Shown here: positions 34,483 through 45,081 of the stretch, one piece after another
How positions within the stretch are numbered: the stretch's first letter is position 1
Layout: each line of letters starts with the position of its first letter
NCBI RefSeq assembly: GCF_040675875.1
Contig: NZ_JBEGII010000001.1
Location: 2,232,001-2,296,000, forward strand
Direction of reading: 5' to 3'
DNA: 64,000 nt
Source: Microbacterium sp. LWO12-1.2
GTDB taxonomy: Bacteria; Actinomycetota; Actinomycetes; Actinomycetales; Microbacteriaceae
The notes under the pieces: model-generated
Database searches by the model: none
Told to the model about the DNA's origin: nothing
What the model saw: only the letters and a program-made list of their open reading frames with translations
Made by a program: the position numbers and the translations under genes

Positions 34483-34620
34483 GGTGTTCCCCTTCAGAGG
34501 TGTGTGCTGACGACCGGTGCGGTCGATCACCCTCATTGTGCAGGTCTGCGCTGGCGAACGGAACCCTCAGACGTGATTGATACCGCAGAAGTCCCCGCAG
34601 AACGTGCGTTAACGACAGAA

Positions 34621-34644
34621 GGGCCGGACCCGAAGGTCCGACCC
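34621..34644 (-). terminator. Terminator after tuf
   Basis: Minus strand: GGGTCGGACC-TTCG-GGTCCGGCCC, a 10-bp stem (one G-T pair) with a stable TTCG tetraloop, followed by TTCTGTCGTT, 21 bp after the tuf stop. Confidence 0.88.
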
Positions 34645-34664
34645 CACTGCGAGAAAGCAGCTGC

Positions 34665-35855
<1,191 letters not shown>

Positions 35856-35966
35856 TGGGTCCTCCTCAGGACGTCATGTAGAGGTTGCCGGGCACTGGTT
35901 TGCGACCGGTTCTCTACGGGTGTGAATCTCAGTTTAGTAGAGAGGGAATGTGAAGTTGTAGGGGAC

Positions 35967-35996
35967 CTGAGAGCCGGGCCGTAACCCGGCTCTCAG
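35967..35996 (-). terminator. Terminator after fusA
   Basis: CTGAGAGCCGGG (35967-35978) and CCCGGCTCTCAG (35985-35996) form a perfect 12-bp stem with a 6-base loop, 9 bp after the fusA stop and upstream of tuf. Confidence 0.85.
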
Positions 35997-36004
35997 AAAG
36001 ACGA

Positions 36005-38119
36005 TTACTCGCCCTGGTTCTTCTGGACGATCTCGTCGGCCACCGCGCGGGGAACCTCAGCATAGCTGTGGAACTCCATCGAGTAGACGGCGCGACCCGA
36101 GGTCTTCGAGCGCAGGTCGCCGATGTAGCCGAACATTTCGGACAGCGGGACATGTGCACGGACGACCTTGACGCCAGCGGCGTCCTCCATCGACTGGATC
36201 TGACCGCGACGCGAGTTCAGGTCACCGATGACGTCACCCATGTACTCCTCGGGAGTACGCACCTCGACCGCCATCAGCGGCTCGAGGAGCACGGGGTTCG
36301 CCCGACGAAGAGCTTCCTTGAAGCCCATCGATCCGGCGATCTTGAACGCCATCTCCGAGGAGTCGACGTCGTGAGCGGCACCATCGACGATGGTGGCCTT
36401 CACACCGACGATCGGGTAGCCGGCGAGCACGCCGACGTTCATCCCGTCCTGGAAACCGGCATCGATCGATCCGATGTACTCACGAGGGATGCGACCACCG
36501 GTGACGGCGTTCACGAACTCGTAGGTCTTGTCGCCGTCGAGGTCGAGAGGCTCGATGTTGAACTGGATCTTGGCGAACTGACCCGATCCACCCGTCTGCT
36601 TCTTGTGGGTGTAGTCGTACTTCTCGACGGCCTTCTTGATCGTCTCGCGGTACGCGACCTGGGGCTTTCCGACGTTCGCCTCGACGTTGAACTCGCGCTT
36701 CATGCGGTCGACGAGGATGTCGAGGTGCAGCTCGCCCATTCCCTTGATGGTCGTCTGACCGGTCTCGGGGTTGAGCTCCGTGCGGAAGGTCGGGTCCTCT
36801 TCAGCGAGCTTCTGGATGGCGACACCCAGCTTCTCCTGGTCGGCCTTGGTCTTCGGCTCGATGGCGACCTCGATGACCGGCTCCGGGAACGTCATCGACT
36901 CGAGGACGACCGGTGCTGCGGGGTCGGTGAGGGTGTCACCCGTGGTCGTGTCCTTCAGACCGATGACCGCGTAGATGTTTCCTGCGGTGACCGAGGGGAC
37001 CGGGATCTCCTTGTTGGCGTGCATCTGGAAGATCTTCCCGATGCGCTCCTTCTTGCCCTTGGTCGAGTTGATGACCGCGGAGCCGGACTCGAGGTGACCC
37101 GAGTAGACGCGCACGTAGGTGAGGCGACCGAAGAACGGGTGCACCGCGACCTTGAACGCGAGGGCTGCGAACGGGTCGTTGGCGTCGGGGTGACGCTCGA
37201 TGATCGTGTCGTAGTCCTTGGGGTCGTGCGCCTCGATGGAACCCACGTCGAGCGGGTTCGGCAGGTAGTCGACGACCGCGTCGAGCATCGGCTGGACGCC
37301 GCGGTTCTTGAACGCGGAGCCGCACAGCACCGGGTAGATCTCGGAGGCGACGGTCAGCTTGCGGATCGCGCCCTTGATCTCGGCGACGGTGAGCTCCTCG
37401 CCACCGAAGAACTTCTCGAGCAGAGCGTCGTCGGTCTCGGCGACGGTCTCGAGGAGAGCCTGACGGTACTCGTCAGCCTTCTCCTTGAGGTCGGCCGGGA
37501 TCTCCTGGACCTCGTAGGAGGCGCCCATGGTGACGTCACCCTTGGAGTCTCCGGCCCAGACGAGTGCACGCATCTCGACGAGGTCGATCACACCGAGGAA
37601 GTCGTTCTCCGCACCGATCGGCAGCTGGATGACCAGCGGCTTGGCACCGAGGCGGTTGATGATCGTGTCGACCGTGAAGTAGAAGTCCGCGCCGAGCTTG
37701 TCCATCTTGTTGACGAAGCAGATGCGGGGGACGTTGTACTTGTCAGCCTGACGCCACACGGTCTCGGACTGGGGCTCGACGCCCTCCTTGCCGTCGAACA
37801 CGGCGACAGCACCGTCGAGGACGCGGAGCGAGCGCTCCACCTCGACCGTGAAGTCCACGTGACCGGGGGTGTCGATGATGTTGATCTGGTTCTTATTCCA
37901 GTAGCAGGTCACGGCGGCAGACGTGATCGTGATGCCGCGCTCCTTCTCCTGTTCCATCCAGTCGGTGGTCGAGGCGCCATCGTGCGTCTCGCCGAGCTTG
38001 TGGTTGACGCCCGTGTAGAACAGGATGCGCTCGGTCGTCGTGGTCTTGCCGGCATCGATGTGCGCCATGATGCCGATGTTGCGGACCTTGCTCAGGTCGG
38101 TGAGCACGTCTTGTGCCAC
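36005..38119 (-). CDS. fusA: Elongation factor G
   Basis: Ribosomal translocase GTPase, also acting in ribosome recycling. 704 residues, normal. G1 [16 protein letters not shown]2 [14 protein letters not shown]3 [16 protein letters not shown]4 [10 protein letters not shown], then domains II-V ([20 protein letters not shown] in [23 protein letters not shown] in IV). The start is GTG 38119. Third gene of rpsL-rpsG-fusA. Confidence 0.98.
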   Translation of the reverse strand: MAQDVLTDLSKVRNIGIMAHIDAGKTTTTERILFYTGVNHKLGETHDGASTTDWMEQEKERGITITSAAVTCYWNKNQINIIDTPGHVDFTVEVERSLRVLDGAVAVFDGKEGVEPQSETVWRQADKYNVPRICFVNKMDKLGADFYFTVDTIINRLGAKPLVIQLPIGAENDFLGVIDLVEMRALVWAGDSKGDVTMGASYEVQEIPADLKEKADEYRQALLETVAETDDALLEKFFGGEELTVAEIKGAIRKLTVASEIYPVLCGSAFKNRGVQPMLDAVVDYLPNPLDVGSIEAHDPKDYDTIIERHPDANDPFAALAFKVAVHPFFGRLTYVRVYSGHLESGSAVINSTKGKKERIGKIFQMHANKEIPVPSVTAGNIYAVIGLKDTTTGDTLTDPAAPVVLESMTFPEPVIEVAIEPKTKADQEKLGVAIQKLAEEDPTFRTELNPETGQTTIKGMGELHLDILVDRMKREFNVEANVGKPQVAYRETIKKAVEKYDYTHKKQTGGSGQFAKIQFNIEPLDLDGDKTYEFVNAVTGGRIPREYIGSIDAGFQDGMNVGVLAGYPIVGVKATIVDGAAHDVDSSEMAFKIAGSMGFKEALRRANPVLLEPLMAVEVRTPEEYMGDVIGDLNSRRGQIQSMEDAAGVKVVRAHVPLSEMFGYIGDLRSKTSGRAVYSMEFHSYAEVPRAVADEIVQKNQGE

Positions 38120-38203
38120 AGGAGTGTCCTTATCTGTCGAGCAGTCGTACTGCGAAGAGTGGGTGCCCGCCCCCGACGAGTGGCCGGGGACGGGCGAAGC
38201 TGT

Positions 38204-38674
38204 TTACCAGCGGTAGTGAGCGAACGCGCGGTTCGACTCGGCCATCTTGTGAGTGTCTTCACGGCGCTTGACCGCGGCACCCAGGCCGTTCGACGCGTCC
38301 AGGATCTCGTTCTGGAGACGCTCGGTCATCGTCTTCTCACGACGACCCTTGGCGTAGCTCACGAGCCAGCGCAGCGCGAGGGTGTTCGCGCGGTGCGGCT
38401 TGACCTCGACCGGAACCTGGTAGGTCGAGCCACCGACGCGGCGGCTGCGGACCTCGAGGGTCGGGCGCACGTTGTCGAGCGCCTTCTTGAGGGTGGCGAC
38501 GGCATCCTGACCGTTCTTCGCCTCGACGCCGCGGAGGGCGCCGTAGACGATCGACTCGGCCAGCGACTTCTTGCCGTCGACGAGGATCTTGTTCACCAGC
38601 GAGGTGACGATCGGAGCGCCGTATACCGGGTCGTTGACGACGGGGCGCTTAGGGGCGGGACCCTTACGAGGCAT
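38204..38674 (-). CDS. rpsG: 30S ribosomal protein S7
   Basis: Head-nucleating 16S rRNA-binding protein at the E site. 156 residues: [60 protein letters not shown] and the C-terminal [20 protein letters not shown]. 5 bp after rpsL. Confidence 0.98.
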   Translation of the reverse strand: MPRKGPAPKRPVVNDPVYGAPIVTSLVNKILVDGKKSLAESIVYGALRGVEAKNGQDAVATLKKALDNVRPTLEVRSRRVGGSTYQVPVEVKPHRANTLALRWLVSYAKGRREKTMTERLQNEILDASNGLGAAVKRREDTHKMAESNRAFAHYRW

Positions 38675-38679
38675 CTAAC

Positions 38680-39048
38680 TCAACCCTTCTTCGCGCCGTA
38701 GCGGGAACGAGCCTGCTTACGGTTCTTGACAGCCTGGGTGTCCAGGGCGCCACGGACGATCTTGTAACGCACACCGGGGAGGTCCTTGACACGACCGCCA
38801 CGGACGAGCACCAGGGAGTGCTCCTGCAGGTTGTGGCCCTCACCGGGGATGTACGCGGTGACCTCGGTGCCGTTGCGGAGCTTCACACGAGCGACCTTGC
38901 GCATCGCCGAGTTCGGCTTCTTCGGGGTGGTGGTGTAGACGCGGGTGCAGACCCCGGCCTGCTGCGGGTTCGACTTCAGGGCGGGCGCCTTGGTCTTGGT
39001 GACCTTGGGCGAGCGACCCTTGCGAACCAACTGCTGAATGGTTGGCAC
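38680..39048 (-). CDS. rpsL: 30S ribosomal protein S12
   Basis: Decoding-centre protein. 122 residues with [20 protein letters not shown] and [20 protein letters not shown]. The two positions where substitutions give streptomycin resistance, K43 and K88, are both lysine here, the sensitive form. The start is GTG 39048 after AGGAGA. Head of the str operon with a strong promoter 170 bp upstream. Confidence 0.98.
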   Translation of the reverse strand: MPTIQQLVRKGRSPKVTKTKAPALKSNPQQAGVCTRVYTTTPKKPNSAMRKVARVKLRNGTEVTAYIPGEGHNLQEHSLVLVRGGRVKDLPGVRYKIVRGALDTQAVKNRKQARSRYGAKKG

Positions 39049-39215
39049 GTTCTCTCCTCATAGTGCTGCACGGTGACAGCGTGATGGGTTTCACATCATG
39101 ACCCACCGGCACGCCGGAATCGACGCGCTTTGTGGTGTGGTGGGTATGCCGTGGAGGCGGACCGGCAAGGTGCCGACGCCCAGCGCACACGTCAAGACGT
39201 GCACACACCTGATCA

Positions 39216-39244
39216 AGTGTAATGGCGCGTAACGTGACGGTCAA
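39216..39244 (-). promoter_or_regulatory. Predicted promoter of the rpsL-rpsG-fusA operon
   Basis: Minus strand: TTGACC (39244-39239), 17-bp spacer, TACACT (39221-39216). Close to consensus; it predicts a leader of about 160 nt before rpsL. Confidence 0.8.
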
Positions 39245-39273
39245 ATGGGAGCGGGCACCGCCCGCACCGCGGG

Positions 39274-39921
39274 TCAGGGCATGTCGGGGTCGAACGGCGA
39301 GTCGAGTGACTGCGTCAGCTCGGCCAGGAGTGCTTCGATCTGCGGCTCGACGTGCTGGGAGATCGCCGCCTGGATGGAGAGTCGGTGCCGCAGCAGCAGC
39401 CCGCAGACCTCGCGCCCCACCATGTTCGCGTACTCGTCGGCGAGGCCGACCTCCTGGCGCAGCGCAGCCTTGGCCTCGTCGGACAGCGGAGGCAGCGGCG
39501 GGAGTTCCGCCGAGGCGTCGTCAGCGAGCCCCGCGATCGTGAACAGGAAGGGAGCTCCCGCGACGGGTTCCGGATCGAGCGGGAGACCGTCGAACTCGGG
39601 ATCGAGATTCTCGTTCGGCCGGTACGCGCGGGCACGGTTGCGCGCGGCCTGCTGATCGAGCTCGCGCTGCAGTGTCGGCAGGTTCCGCGCGGTGTACTCG
39701 GCGACCGCGTGATCCACGATCGTCTTGATCCTGGTCGAAAGCCCGTGCTGCACGCCGTGCGGGACATCGGCCCCGATCCCGGCGGCGGAGAGGATCGGCG
39801 AGCCGAGGCAGCGGCGGCACGGAGCGACGCGCCCGCGGTGGGTGGCCGGCTCCCAGCGCGGCACCCAGCGCAACCAGGACTCGACGGCCTGGTCGACCTG
39901 CGCCTCCAATGAACGCTCCAC
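39274..39921 (-). CDS. Conserved actinobacterial hypothetical protein
   Basis: 215 residues, soluble, unrecognised domain. Visible features are a C-x-x-C pair (APCRRCLGSP, about 34-43) near the N-terminus, a mostly helical middle (VDHAVAEYTARNLPTLQREL), a proline-rich stretch (LPPLPPLSDEAK) and an acidic C-terminus ending DPDMP. No signal peptide or membrane segment. The single C-x-x-C could bind metal only as a dimer or with histidines, which I cannot establish. GTG 39921 has TACGCT six bases upstream (minus strand, 39933-39928) and no Shine-Dalgarno sequence, so it is probably leaderless. It is transcribed toward the str operon promoter. Confidence 0.7.
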   Translation of the reverse strand: MERSLEAQVDQAVESWLRWVPRWEPATHRGRVAPCRRCLGSPILSAAGIGADVPHGVQHGLSTRIKTIVDHAVAEYTARNLPTLQRELDQQAARNRARAYRPNENLDPEFDGLPLDPEPVAGAPFLFTIAGLADDASAELPPLPPLSDEAKAALRQEVGLADEYANMVGREVCGLLLRHRLSIQAAISQHVEPQIEALLAELTQSLDSPFDPDMP

Positions 39922-39981
39922 AACGACAGCGTACGGCGCTGACGCCGCCGGCGCGCCTATTTCTGCGGTGACGGCGGGGCG

Positions 39982-40380
39982 TCACTCCTCTTCATCGCGC
40001 TCCCAGCGCCAGCGCGGCCGCGCAGACCGGGTGCGCCGCAGCGCAATGCCCGACCAGGCCGCGATCGCGGCAGCGACGATCAAGGCCACGCTGGGGCCGC
40101 CGCGGACCAGATCGCCGGCCACCGCGGTCGCAGTGACCAGCCCGCCAGTGCCGATGAGGACCGCAGTCCAGACGCCGACCAGATGCCCGAGAGCCGTGGA
40201 CAGCGAGATCGCGAGGGAGGCGACGTACGCGGGGTGCGGCCGACGCAGCGTGAGCCCCAGCATCACGGCGAACACCATGAGGGCGATCAGCATCCCGGTC
40301 ACGCCAGGTCCCTGGCCGAGGCCGGGGACGGAGATGATGTCGGTGTCGGTCGCCACACTCACCGCACCGAGCCCGAACAC
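39982..40380 (-). CDS. Small integral membrane protein, start uncertain
   Basis: 132 residues from GTG 40380, with about four hydrophobic segments (VTGMLIALMVFAVMLGLTLR, VASLAISLSTALGHLVGVWT, SVALIVAAAIAAWSGIALRR) and a basic then acidic tail. The frame remains open and hydrophobic upstream: SAVLALVLATTGFFALAVFG would complete the first helix, preceded by a hydrophilic TNATTPNPRGPESAG, but no ATG, GTG or TTG exists there; the first codons after the preceding gene's stop region are ATA (40485) and ATC (40482). The GTG at 40380 cuts through the first helix, so the real start may be non-canonical at about 40482-40485. Function unknown; likely co-transcribed with the upstream membrane protein. 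Confidence 0.6.
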   Translation of the reverse strand: MFGLGAVSVATDTDIISVPGLGQGPGVTGMLIALMVFAVMLGLTLRRPHPAYVASLAISLSTALGHLVGVWTAVLIGTGGLVTATAVAGDLVRGGPSVALIVAAAIAAWSGIALRRTRSARPRWRWERDEEE

Positions 40381-40481
40381 CGCGAGCGCGAAGAATCCCG
40401 TGGTCGCGAGGACCAGCGCCAGGACAGCCGAAACCCCCGCGGACTCGGGTCCGCGGGGGTTCGGCGTGGTGGCGTTCGTGA

Positions 40482-41456
40482 TTATCTCGCCAGCGTCGGG
40501 CCGGCCTCGAGCGTGCGCTCGTACTCGCGCTGCGCCTCGGCGTTCAGCTCGGTCTTGCGTGCGCCGCTACGGGCGACCCAGGCACCGAACCAGATGGTGA
40601 GCTCGCGGGCGAAGATGAAGGCTGCGATCGCGAGGGGGGCGAGCAGCTGCTCGCCGACGAGTTCGGATGCGGCGGACGGGGTGAGCGTGAGGATGCCCGC
40701 CTCGAAGATCTGGCCGAGGATGTGCCCGCCGTAGGCGATGGCGCCCACGATGATGCCGAACACGACCCACAGGCCCCAGCGGCCGCGGTTGATGATCGCG
40801 CCCAAGAGCCAGAAGCCGACGAAGAAGACGACGACGGGCGTCCAGAACCCCCAGGTCGCGAGCGGCGCGAGCGCGGACTGACCGATGTTCTCTCCGGTCA
40901 CATCTCCCGCGAGGGCACCGAGGCCCAGCGTCGTACCGAGGTACAGCACCGCGAAGACGAGGGTGGCGAGCAGGCCGATCGCGCCCGCGGTACCCCGGTT
41001 GCCGCGGTCGCGCGGCGGTTCCGGCGCCTGCACGAAGATCGGCTGCGGGAGCTGCGGGGATGCCGCGGCGACGAGCAGGGGCTCCGAGGGGACGATCTGC
41101 GTCTCAGCGGAGTTGTACGCGGGAGCGTAGGCGGCGTCTGCCACCGACGGCTCCTCGGCGTAGGAGACCGGGGCGGCGAAGACGGCGGTCGCGTCGGCAT
41201 CGGTCTCGGTGCTGACGACGGGCGGCGGAGCGGCGGCGGCCGCGGCGGGCGGCGCGAAAGTGCCGGGATAGGACCTCTCGGCCTCCTCGAAGGCGGCGAG
41301 ATCGGGGTCGACGACCTTCTCGTCGACGGATTCCGGAACGGCGCCGGGGACGTCGGCGCCCGCTGCGGCCGCAGCGTCCAGGCCGGCGTTCGCGCTGCCG
41401 ACGACGTCGTCGACGTCTGCCGGCTTCTCGGGCTGGGGAACGTCGGGGTCACTCAT
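40482..41456 (-). CDS. Membrane protein with long Ala/Pro-rich cytoplasmic N-terminus, hypothetical
   Basis: 324 residues. The first 150 residues are acidic and Ala/Pro-rich with low complexity (AAAAAGADVPGAVPESVDEK; PPAAAAAAPPPVV). Four membrane segments follow (TAGAIGLLATLVFAVLYLGT, WTPVVVFFVGFWLLGAII, GLWVVFGIIVGAIAYGGHIL, LAPLAIAAFIFARELTIWF), then a short charged tail. This arrangement is common in Microbacteriaceae hypothetical proteins; no enzymatic motif is seen. ATG 41456; AGAGGCGC upstream is a weak ribosome site. Confidence 0.7.
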   Translation of the reverse strand: MSDPDVPQPEKPADVDDVVGSANAGLDAAAAAGADVPGAVPESVDEKVVDPDLAAFEEAERSYPGTFAPPAAAAAAPPPVVSTETDADATAVFAAPVSYAEEPSVADAAYAPAYNSAETQIVPSEPLLVAAASPQLPQPIFVQAPEPPRDRGNRGTAGAIGLLATLVFAVLYLGTTLGLGALAGDVTGENIGQSALAPLATWGFWTPVVVFFVGFWLLGAIINRGRWGLWVVFGIIVGAIAYGGHILGQIFEAGILTLTPSAASELVGEQLLAPLAIAAFIFARELTIWFGAWVARSGARKTELNAEAQREYERTLEAGPTLAR

Positions 41457-41571
41457 GGGGTGCGCCTCTCATCGGATGTCTGCATTGCGAGGGTACCGCC
41501 GGGTGCGCGGGCGCTCAGGGAGGCGTGCCGACGTGTCGCCCAGACGCTCGGCTCGCGAGAGGCAGGGAGAG

Positions 41572-41724
41572 TCAGGGCAATGTGTTCCGCAGCGCCGCAC
41601 CGGCGAACTCGGCGAGCAGGGGAAGCATCGGGAGCGAGAACCAGAGCAGAGCGAGGATCACACCGGTGCAGAACACACCGGCGATCCAGCTCAGCGTCAG
41701 ATTGCGCCCCGCGACCCGTGCCAT
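41572..41724 (-). CDS. Small single-pass membrane protein, hypothetical
   Basis: 50 residues: MARVAGRNLTLSWIAGVFCT, then ILALLWFSLPMLPLLAEFAG and ALRNTLP. One long hydrophobic segment. ATG 41724 has TACGGT six bases upstream (minus strand, 41736-41731), in line with the leaderless pattern of neighbouring genes. Function unknown. Confidence 0.55.
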   Translation of the reverse strand: MARVAGRNLTLSWIAGVFCTGVILALLWFSLPMLPLLAEFAGAALRNTLP

Positions 41725-41790
41725 GCCCCCACCGTACGATGACGCGCATGCGTGTCGCGCGCGCAACGCCGAGGCGCGCGCGTCACGGCG

Positions 41791-42453
41791 TCAGCGCACC
41801 GCGCGCCCGCGCAGTCGCCAGAGCAACCAGAGGCCGGACGCCGGGATGAGCACGAATCCGAGCGCGATCACTCCGAACCAGATGAAGTCGTACCAGGCGG
41901 GCAGCAGCGGATTCGCGATCGGCGGGGGCGTCCCCGTGCCGGAGGAGCTGCCGGTGGCGGTGGCGACGGAGAACCCCTGCATCGTCGTGATGAGGATGGC
42001 CGTGAGGAGGAACACGCTGAAGGGCACCACGATCGCCACGACCTTCTCCCACGTCCTCCACAGCGGGCTCAGGACCACCAGCACTGCGCCGACGAACCAG
42101 CCGACGACGGGCACGACGATCCCGCCGAAGCTCAACGTCAGCGCCGCTGTGAGCGCGAAGCCGCGGGTCGACGTGGTCGGCGGGCGAGGCGCTTCCGGGG
42201 CGGGAATCGGCGCGGCGACGACGAAGGGAGGGGCGGCGGGTGTCTCGTCCTGCGCCTCGCGGGCGATCGCGACAGGGTCGCCCAGCTGTGCGATCCGCGC
42301 TGCCACCGAGGAGGCATCCAGGCCCTGCAGCTCCTCGGCGATGCCACCGCGGATGTCAGCGGCGACGCCGTGCGGAAGTCCGCGCATGGCCTCGTCGAGT
42401 CGGGCGAGGTAGTCCTCGCGCAGATCCTCAGCAGTGGTCTCGGTCATGCTCAT
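41791..42453 (-). CDS. HAAS/DUF1700-type signalling-domain membrane protein
   Basis: 220 residues. The N-terminal helical domain (EDYLARLDEAMRGLPHGVAA, DIRGGIAEELQGL, RIAQLGDPVAIAREAQDE) matches the HAAS/DUF1700 fold; three or four membrane helices follow. Genes of this kind are almost always paired with PadR regulators. Here the ATG at 42453 overlaps the padR-type stop by four bases (ATGA), so the two are coupled. The partner function is probably sensing or co-regulation at the membrane; not established. Confidence 0.8.
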   Translation of the reverse strand: MSMTETTAEDLREDYLARLDEAMRGLPHGVAADIRGGIAEELQGLDASSVAARIAQLGDPVAIAREAQDETPAAPPFVVAAPIPAPEAPRPPTTSTRGFALTAALTLSFGGIVVPVVGWFVGAVLVVLSPLWRTWEKVVAIVVPFSVFLLTAILITTMQGFSVATATGSSSGTGTPPPIANPLLPAWYDFIWFGVIALGFVLIPASGLWLLWRLRGRAVR

Positions 42454-42776
42454 CCCTCTCCGACGATGCCCGTGACGACACGGGCGAACGGGGCCCACTG
42501 CGCGCGGAACCGGGCGAGCTGCTCGATTCCGGCGTCCGTGAGCCGATAGTACTTGCGCACCGGCCCGCTCTCCGAGGGGAGATCGAACGTGCTGACCCAG
42601 CCGTTGTCCCTCAGCCTCCCCAGCAACGGATAGAGCGTGCCGATGCTGGCGATCAGCCCCGCATGCGTGAGCGCGTCGGCCAGCTGCCAGCCGTACATCG
42701 GTTCGCGCGAGAGCAGCCCGAGCACGCAGTACTCGACCACTCCCTTGCGCATCTGCGCTCCGATATCAGCTGTCAT
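42450..42776 (-). CDS. PadR-family transcriptional regulator
   Basis: 108 residues from ATG 42776. Winged helix: RKGVVEYCVLGLLSREPMYG, IASIGTLYPLLGRLRDNGWV, and RKYYRLTDAGIEQLARFRAQ, all standard PadR landmarks. Effector unknown. TACCTT seven bases upstream and a perfect palindrome covering the start codon indicate a leaderless, probably autorepressed gene. Operon with the HAAS-type gene. Confidence 0.88.
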   Translation of the reverse strand: MTADIGAQMRKGVVEYCVLGLLSREPMYGWQLADALTHAGLIASIGTLYPLLGRLRDNGWVSTFDLPSESGPVRKYYRLTDAGIEQLARFRAQWAPFARVVTGIVGEG

Positions 42777-42784
42777 GCATGACA
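42771..42784. promoter_or_regulatory. Perfect palindrome over the padR-type start codon
   Basis: TGTCATGCATGACA is a perfect 14-bp palindrome; it includes ATG 42776 and abuts the -10 TACCTT (42789-42784, minus strand). A candidate PadR operator for autorepression. Confidence 0.6.
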
Positions 42785-42980
42785 AGGTAGCATGCGAGGC
42801 ACGTTACTGCCATCGCGCGCACCAGCGCAACGGCCGGGCGCTCATGACCCCGCAGTGCTCGACCACCCGGCGTCGCGCACTCCGGTGAGACCACGAGCGA
42901 CGCCACGCGGCGATGCCGACGCGGTCGACGACTGTCGCTTCGGTAGCATTCGGAGCACCGCCCACGATCGTGAGGACCCC

Positions 42981-44183
42981 GTGCCCACTCCCCCGACAGG
43001 TACCAGCGTCGTCCGCGCCATCAACGCGCGCGCGGCGCTGCGGCTGCTGCTCGACGAGGGGCCGCAGAGCCGGCCGGACATCGCCGCACGCCTCCTCGTG
43101 TCGAAGCCGACAGCCTCACACCTGCTCGCGCAGCTTCGCGACGACGGACTGGTGCTGAGCGACGGGAACCGCGATGACGGGACGGTCGGGCGGGCTGCCG
43201 AGATGTTCCGCGTGAACGCGAGCGCCGCGTACACGGCCGCCATCGACGTGACGCCGGAACGGATCGCGACGGCGGTCGTCGACCTGATCGGCACCCGTGT
43301 CGGCGAGTACGTGCTGGCGACTCCGGCGAGCGACGACACCGATGCGGTCGAACGGGTGCACGACGCGCTCTCCGGTGCCTGCGCACAGGCCGGCATTCCG
43401 CTGTCGGCACTGCACCTCGTGGTGATCGGCGTGCAGGGGGCCATCGACCCCGCGTCCGACCGGCTTCGCTTTGCCGCGCACCTGCCCGGATGGCAGGGCG
43501 ATTCCCTCACCGCCGCCCTCACGGAGCGGCTCCGGCTGCCGGTGATGATCGAGAACGACGTGAACCTCGCCGCGATCGCCGAACGAGCGCATGGCGTCGC
43601 CGCCGATCATGACAGCGTCGCCGTGCTGTGGATCTCGGACGGCATCGGCATGGGTCTGATGTTCGGCGGCCGCGTGCACCGGGGCCTCACGGGCGGAGCC
43701 GGTGAGATCGCCGACCTCCCCGTACCGGGCGCCCCCACTCCCCAGGACTCGCCCGAGTTCGGAACAGGCGGGATGCAGGCGCTGGCCGGAGGTCCCGCGC
43801 TCGGCCGCATACTCGCGGAACAGGGATTCGTTCAGGCCACGCCGATCGAGGCCCTGCGCGCGGCGGCGGCATCCGACGACGACAACGCAGACCGTGCGCT
43901 CGACGAGATCGCACGACGCCTGGTGCTCGGCCTCACCGCCGTCATCGCGATCGTCGACCCCGAGCTCATCGTGCTCGCGGGAGATCTCGCGCTGGCGGGA
44001 GGAGAGCGCCTCCGCTCCCGCGTCGAGGCGGGGCTTCGCGCCGCCGTCGTGGCGCGCCCGCTCGTGCTCCTGACCACCCTCGAGGAGAACGCCGTGCTCG
44101 ACGGCGGCCTCCGACTCGCACTGGGTCGCGTGCAGGACCAGGTGCTCGAGACGGTCAGCGGCGGACAGAGGACCGCCGGCTGA
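42981..44183 (+). CDS. ROK-family transcriptional regulator
   Basis: 400 residues. An N-terminal winged helix (about 12-60: ARAALRLLLDEGPQSRPDIA, LLVSKPTASHLLAQLRDDGL) precedes an ROK sugar-kinase-like domain with IENDVNLAAIAERAHG and GGAGEIADLPV. The usual ROK zinc motif C-x-C-G-x-x-G-C is absent: that stretch reads PEFGTGGMQALAGG, so this is a non-zinc variant. GTG 42981 is chosen because GAGGA lies six bases upstream; the frame is open further but unlikely to be coding. It converges on malG with a 10-bp gap, so it probably regulates sugar uptake, perhaps malEFG. Confidence 0.87.
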   Translation: MPTPPTGTSVVRAINARAALRLLLDEGPQSRPDIAARLLVSKPTASHLLAQLRDDGLVLSDGNRDDGTVGRAAEMFRVNASAAYTAAIDVTPERIATAVVDLIGTRVGEYVLATPASDDTDAVERVHDALSGACAQAGIPLSALHLVVIGVQGAIDPASDRLRFAAHLPGWQGDSLTAALTERLRLPVMIENDVNLAAIAERAHGVAADHDSVAVLWISDGIGMGLMFGGRVHRGLTGGAGEIADLPVPGAPTPQDSPEFGTGGMQALAGGPALGRILAEQGFVQATPIEALRAAAASDDDNADRALDEIARRLVLGLTAVIAIVDPELIVLAGDLALAGGERLRSRVEAGLRAAVVARPLVLLTTLEENAVLDGGLRLALGRVQDQVLETVSGGQRTAG

Positions 44184-44193
44184 CCCTCCCGCA

Positions 44194-45081
44194 TCAGCCC
44201 TTGGTGGCACCCGCCGTGAGACCGCCGACGATGTACTTCTGCAGGAACAGGAACAGGATCATCACCGGGATCGCTGCCATCACCGCCCCCGCGGAGAAGG
44301 CCGACCAGTCCGCGTAGCGCGGGTTCGCGACCAGCTTGGTCAGACCGACAACCAGCGTCTGCTGCTCCGGCTCGATCAGGATGACGCTCGCGATCACGTA
44401 CTCGTTGACCGTGCCGATGAACGACAGCAGCCCGACGACCGCGAGGATCGGAGCGACCAGGCGCAGGATGATCGTGAAGAAGATGCGGGCGTGACCGGCG
44501 CCGTCGATGCGCGCGGCCTCGTCGAGCTCCTTCGGGATCGTGTTGAAGAAGCCGTACATCAGGTAGGTGTTCACGCCCAGCGCACCACCGAGGTAGACCA
44601 GGATCAGGCCGGTGTGCGTGTTCAGCCCGATCGCGGGGAACCAGTCCCCCAGCGTCGACAGCAGCAGGAAGATCGCGACCACGGCGAGGAGCTGCGGGAA
44701 CATCTGCACGACGACGATCGTCACGAGTCCCACCCGACGCCCGGCGAACCGCATGCGCGAGAACGCATATGCGGCGCAGGCGCCGATGAAGACCGTGACC
44801 GCGCCGGTCACCAGCGCGATCAGGAGCGTGTTCCCGAACCAGCGCAGGTAGGGGTTCTGCGGATCGGTGAGGATGCGCACGTAGCTGTCGATGCCGATCG
44901 CGGAGAAGAGCTGGTTGGACCCGGTCAGCGTGCCCTTCGGGTTCAGCGATGCCGAGACGACGTAGAGCAGCGGGAACAGCGCGAACGCGCTCACCACGAC
45001 GGCGACGACGTGACGCCATCCGGTGTCGGCGAACCAGGCTCCGAAGCTGCGTCGGCGCACGGGGGTGTCGATGGTGCTCAT
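44194..45081 (-). CDS. malG: Maltose/maltodextrin-type ABC transporter permease MalG
   Basis: 295 residues with six membrane helices. The EAA loop that docks the ATPase is PKELDEAARIDGAGHARIFF (about 190-209). FNTLLIALVTGAV-type segment NTLLIALVTGAVTVFIGACA is typical of MalG. ATG 45081 directly follows the malF stop (one-base overlap). Last gene of malE-malF-malG; no MalK ATPase is present, so a shared MsiK-type ATPase elsewhere is expected. Confidence 0.9.
   Translation of the reverse strand: MSTIDTPVRRRSFGAWFADTGWRHVVAVVVSAFALFPLLYVVSASLNPKGTLTGSNQLFSAIGIDSYVRILTDPQNPYLRWFGNTLLIALVTGAVTVFIGACAAYAFSRMRFAGRRVGLVTIVVVQMFPQLLAVVAIFLLLSTLGDWFPAIGLNTHTGLILVYLGGALGVNTYLMYGFFNTIPKELDEAARIDGAGHARIFFTIILRLVAPILAVVGLLSFIGTVNEYVIASVILIEPEQQTLVVGLTKLVANPRYADWSAFSAGAVMAAIPVMILFLFLQKYIVGGLTAGATKG

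Noticed and set aside
36068..38701. 877-codon plus-strand frame opposite fusA and rpsG
   Set aside because: Antisense to two certain genes, no domain or ribosome site; same composition artefact.
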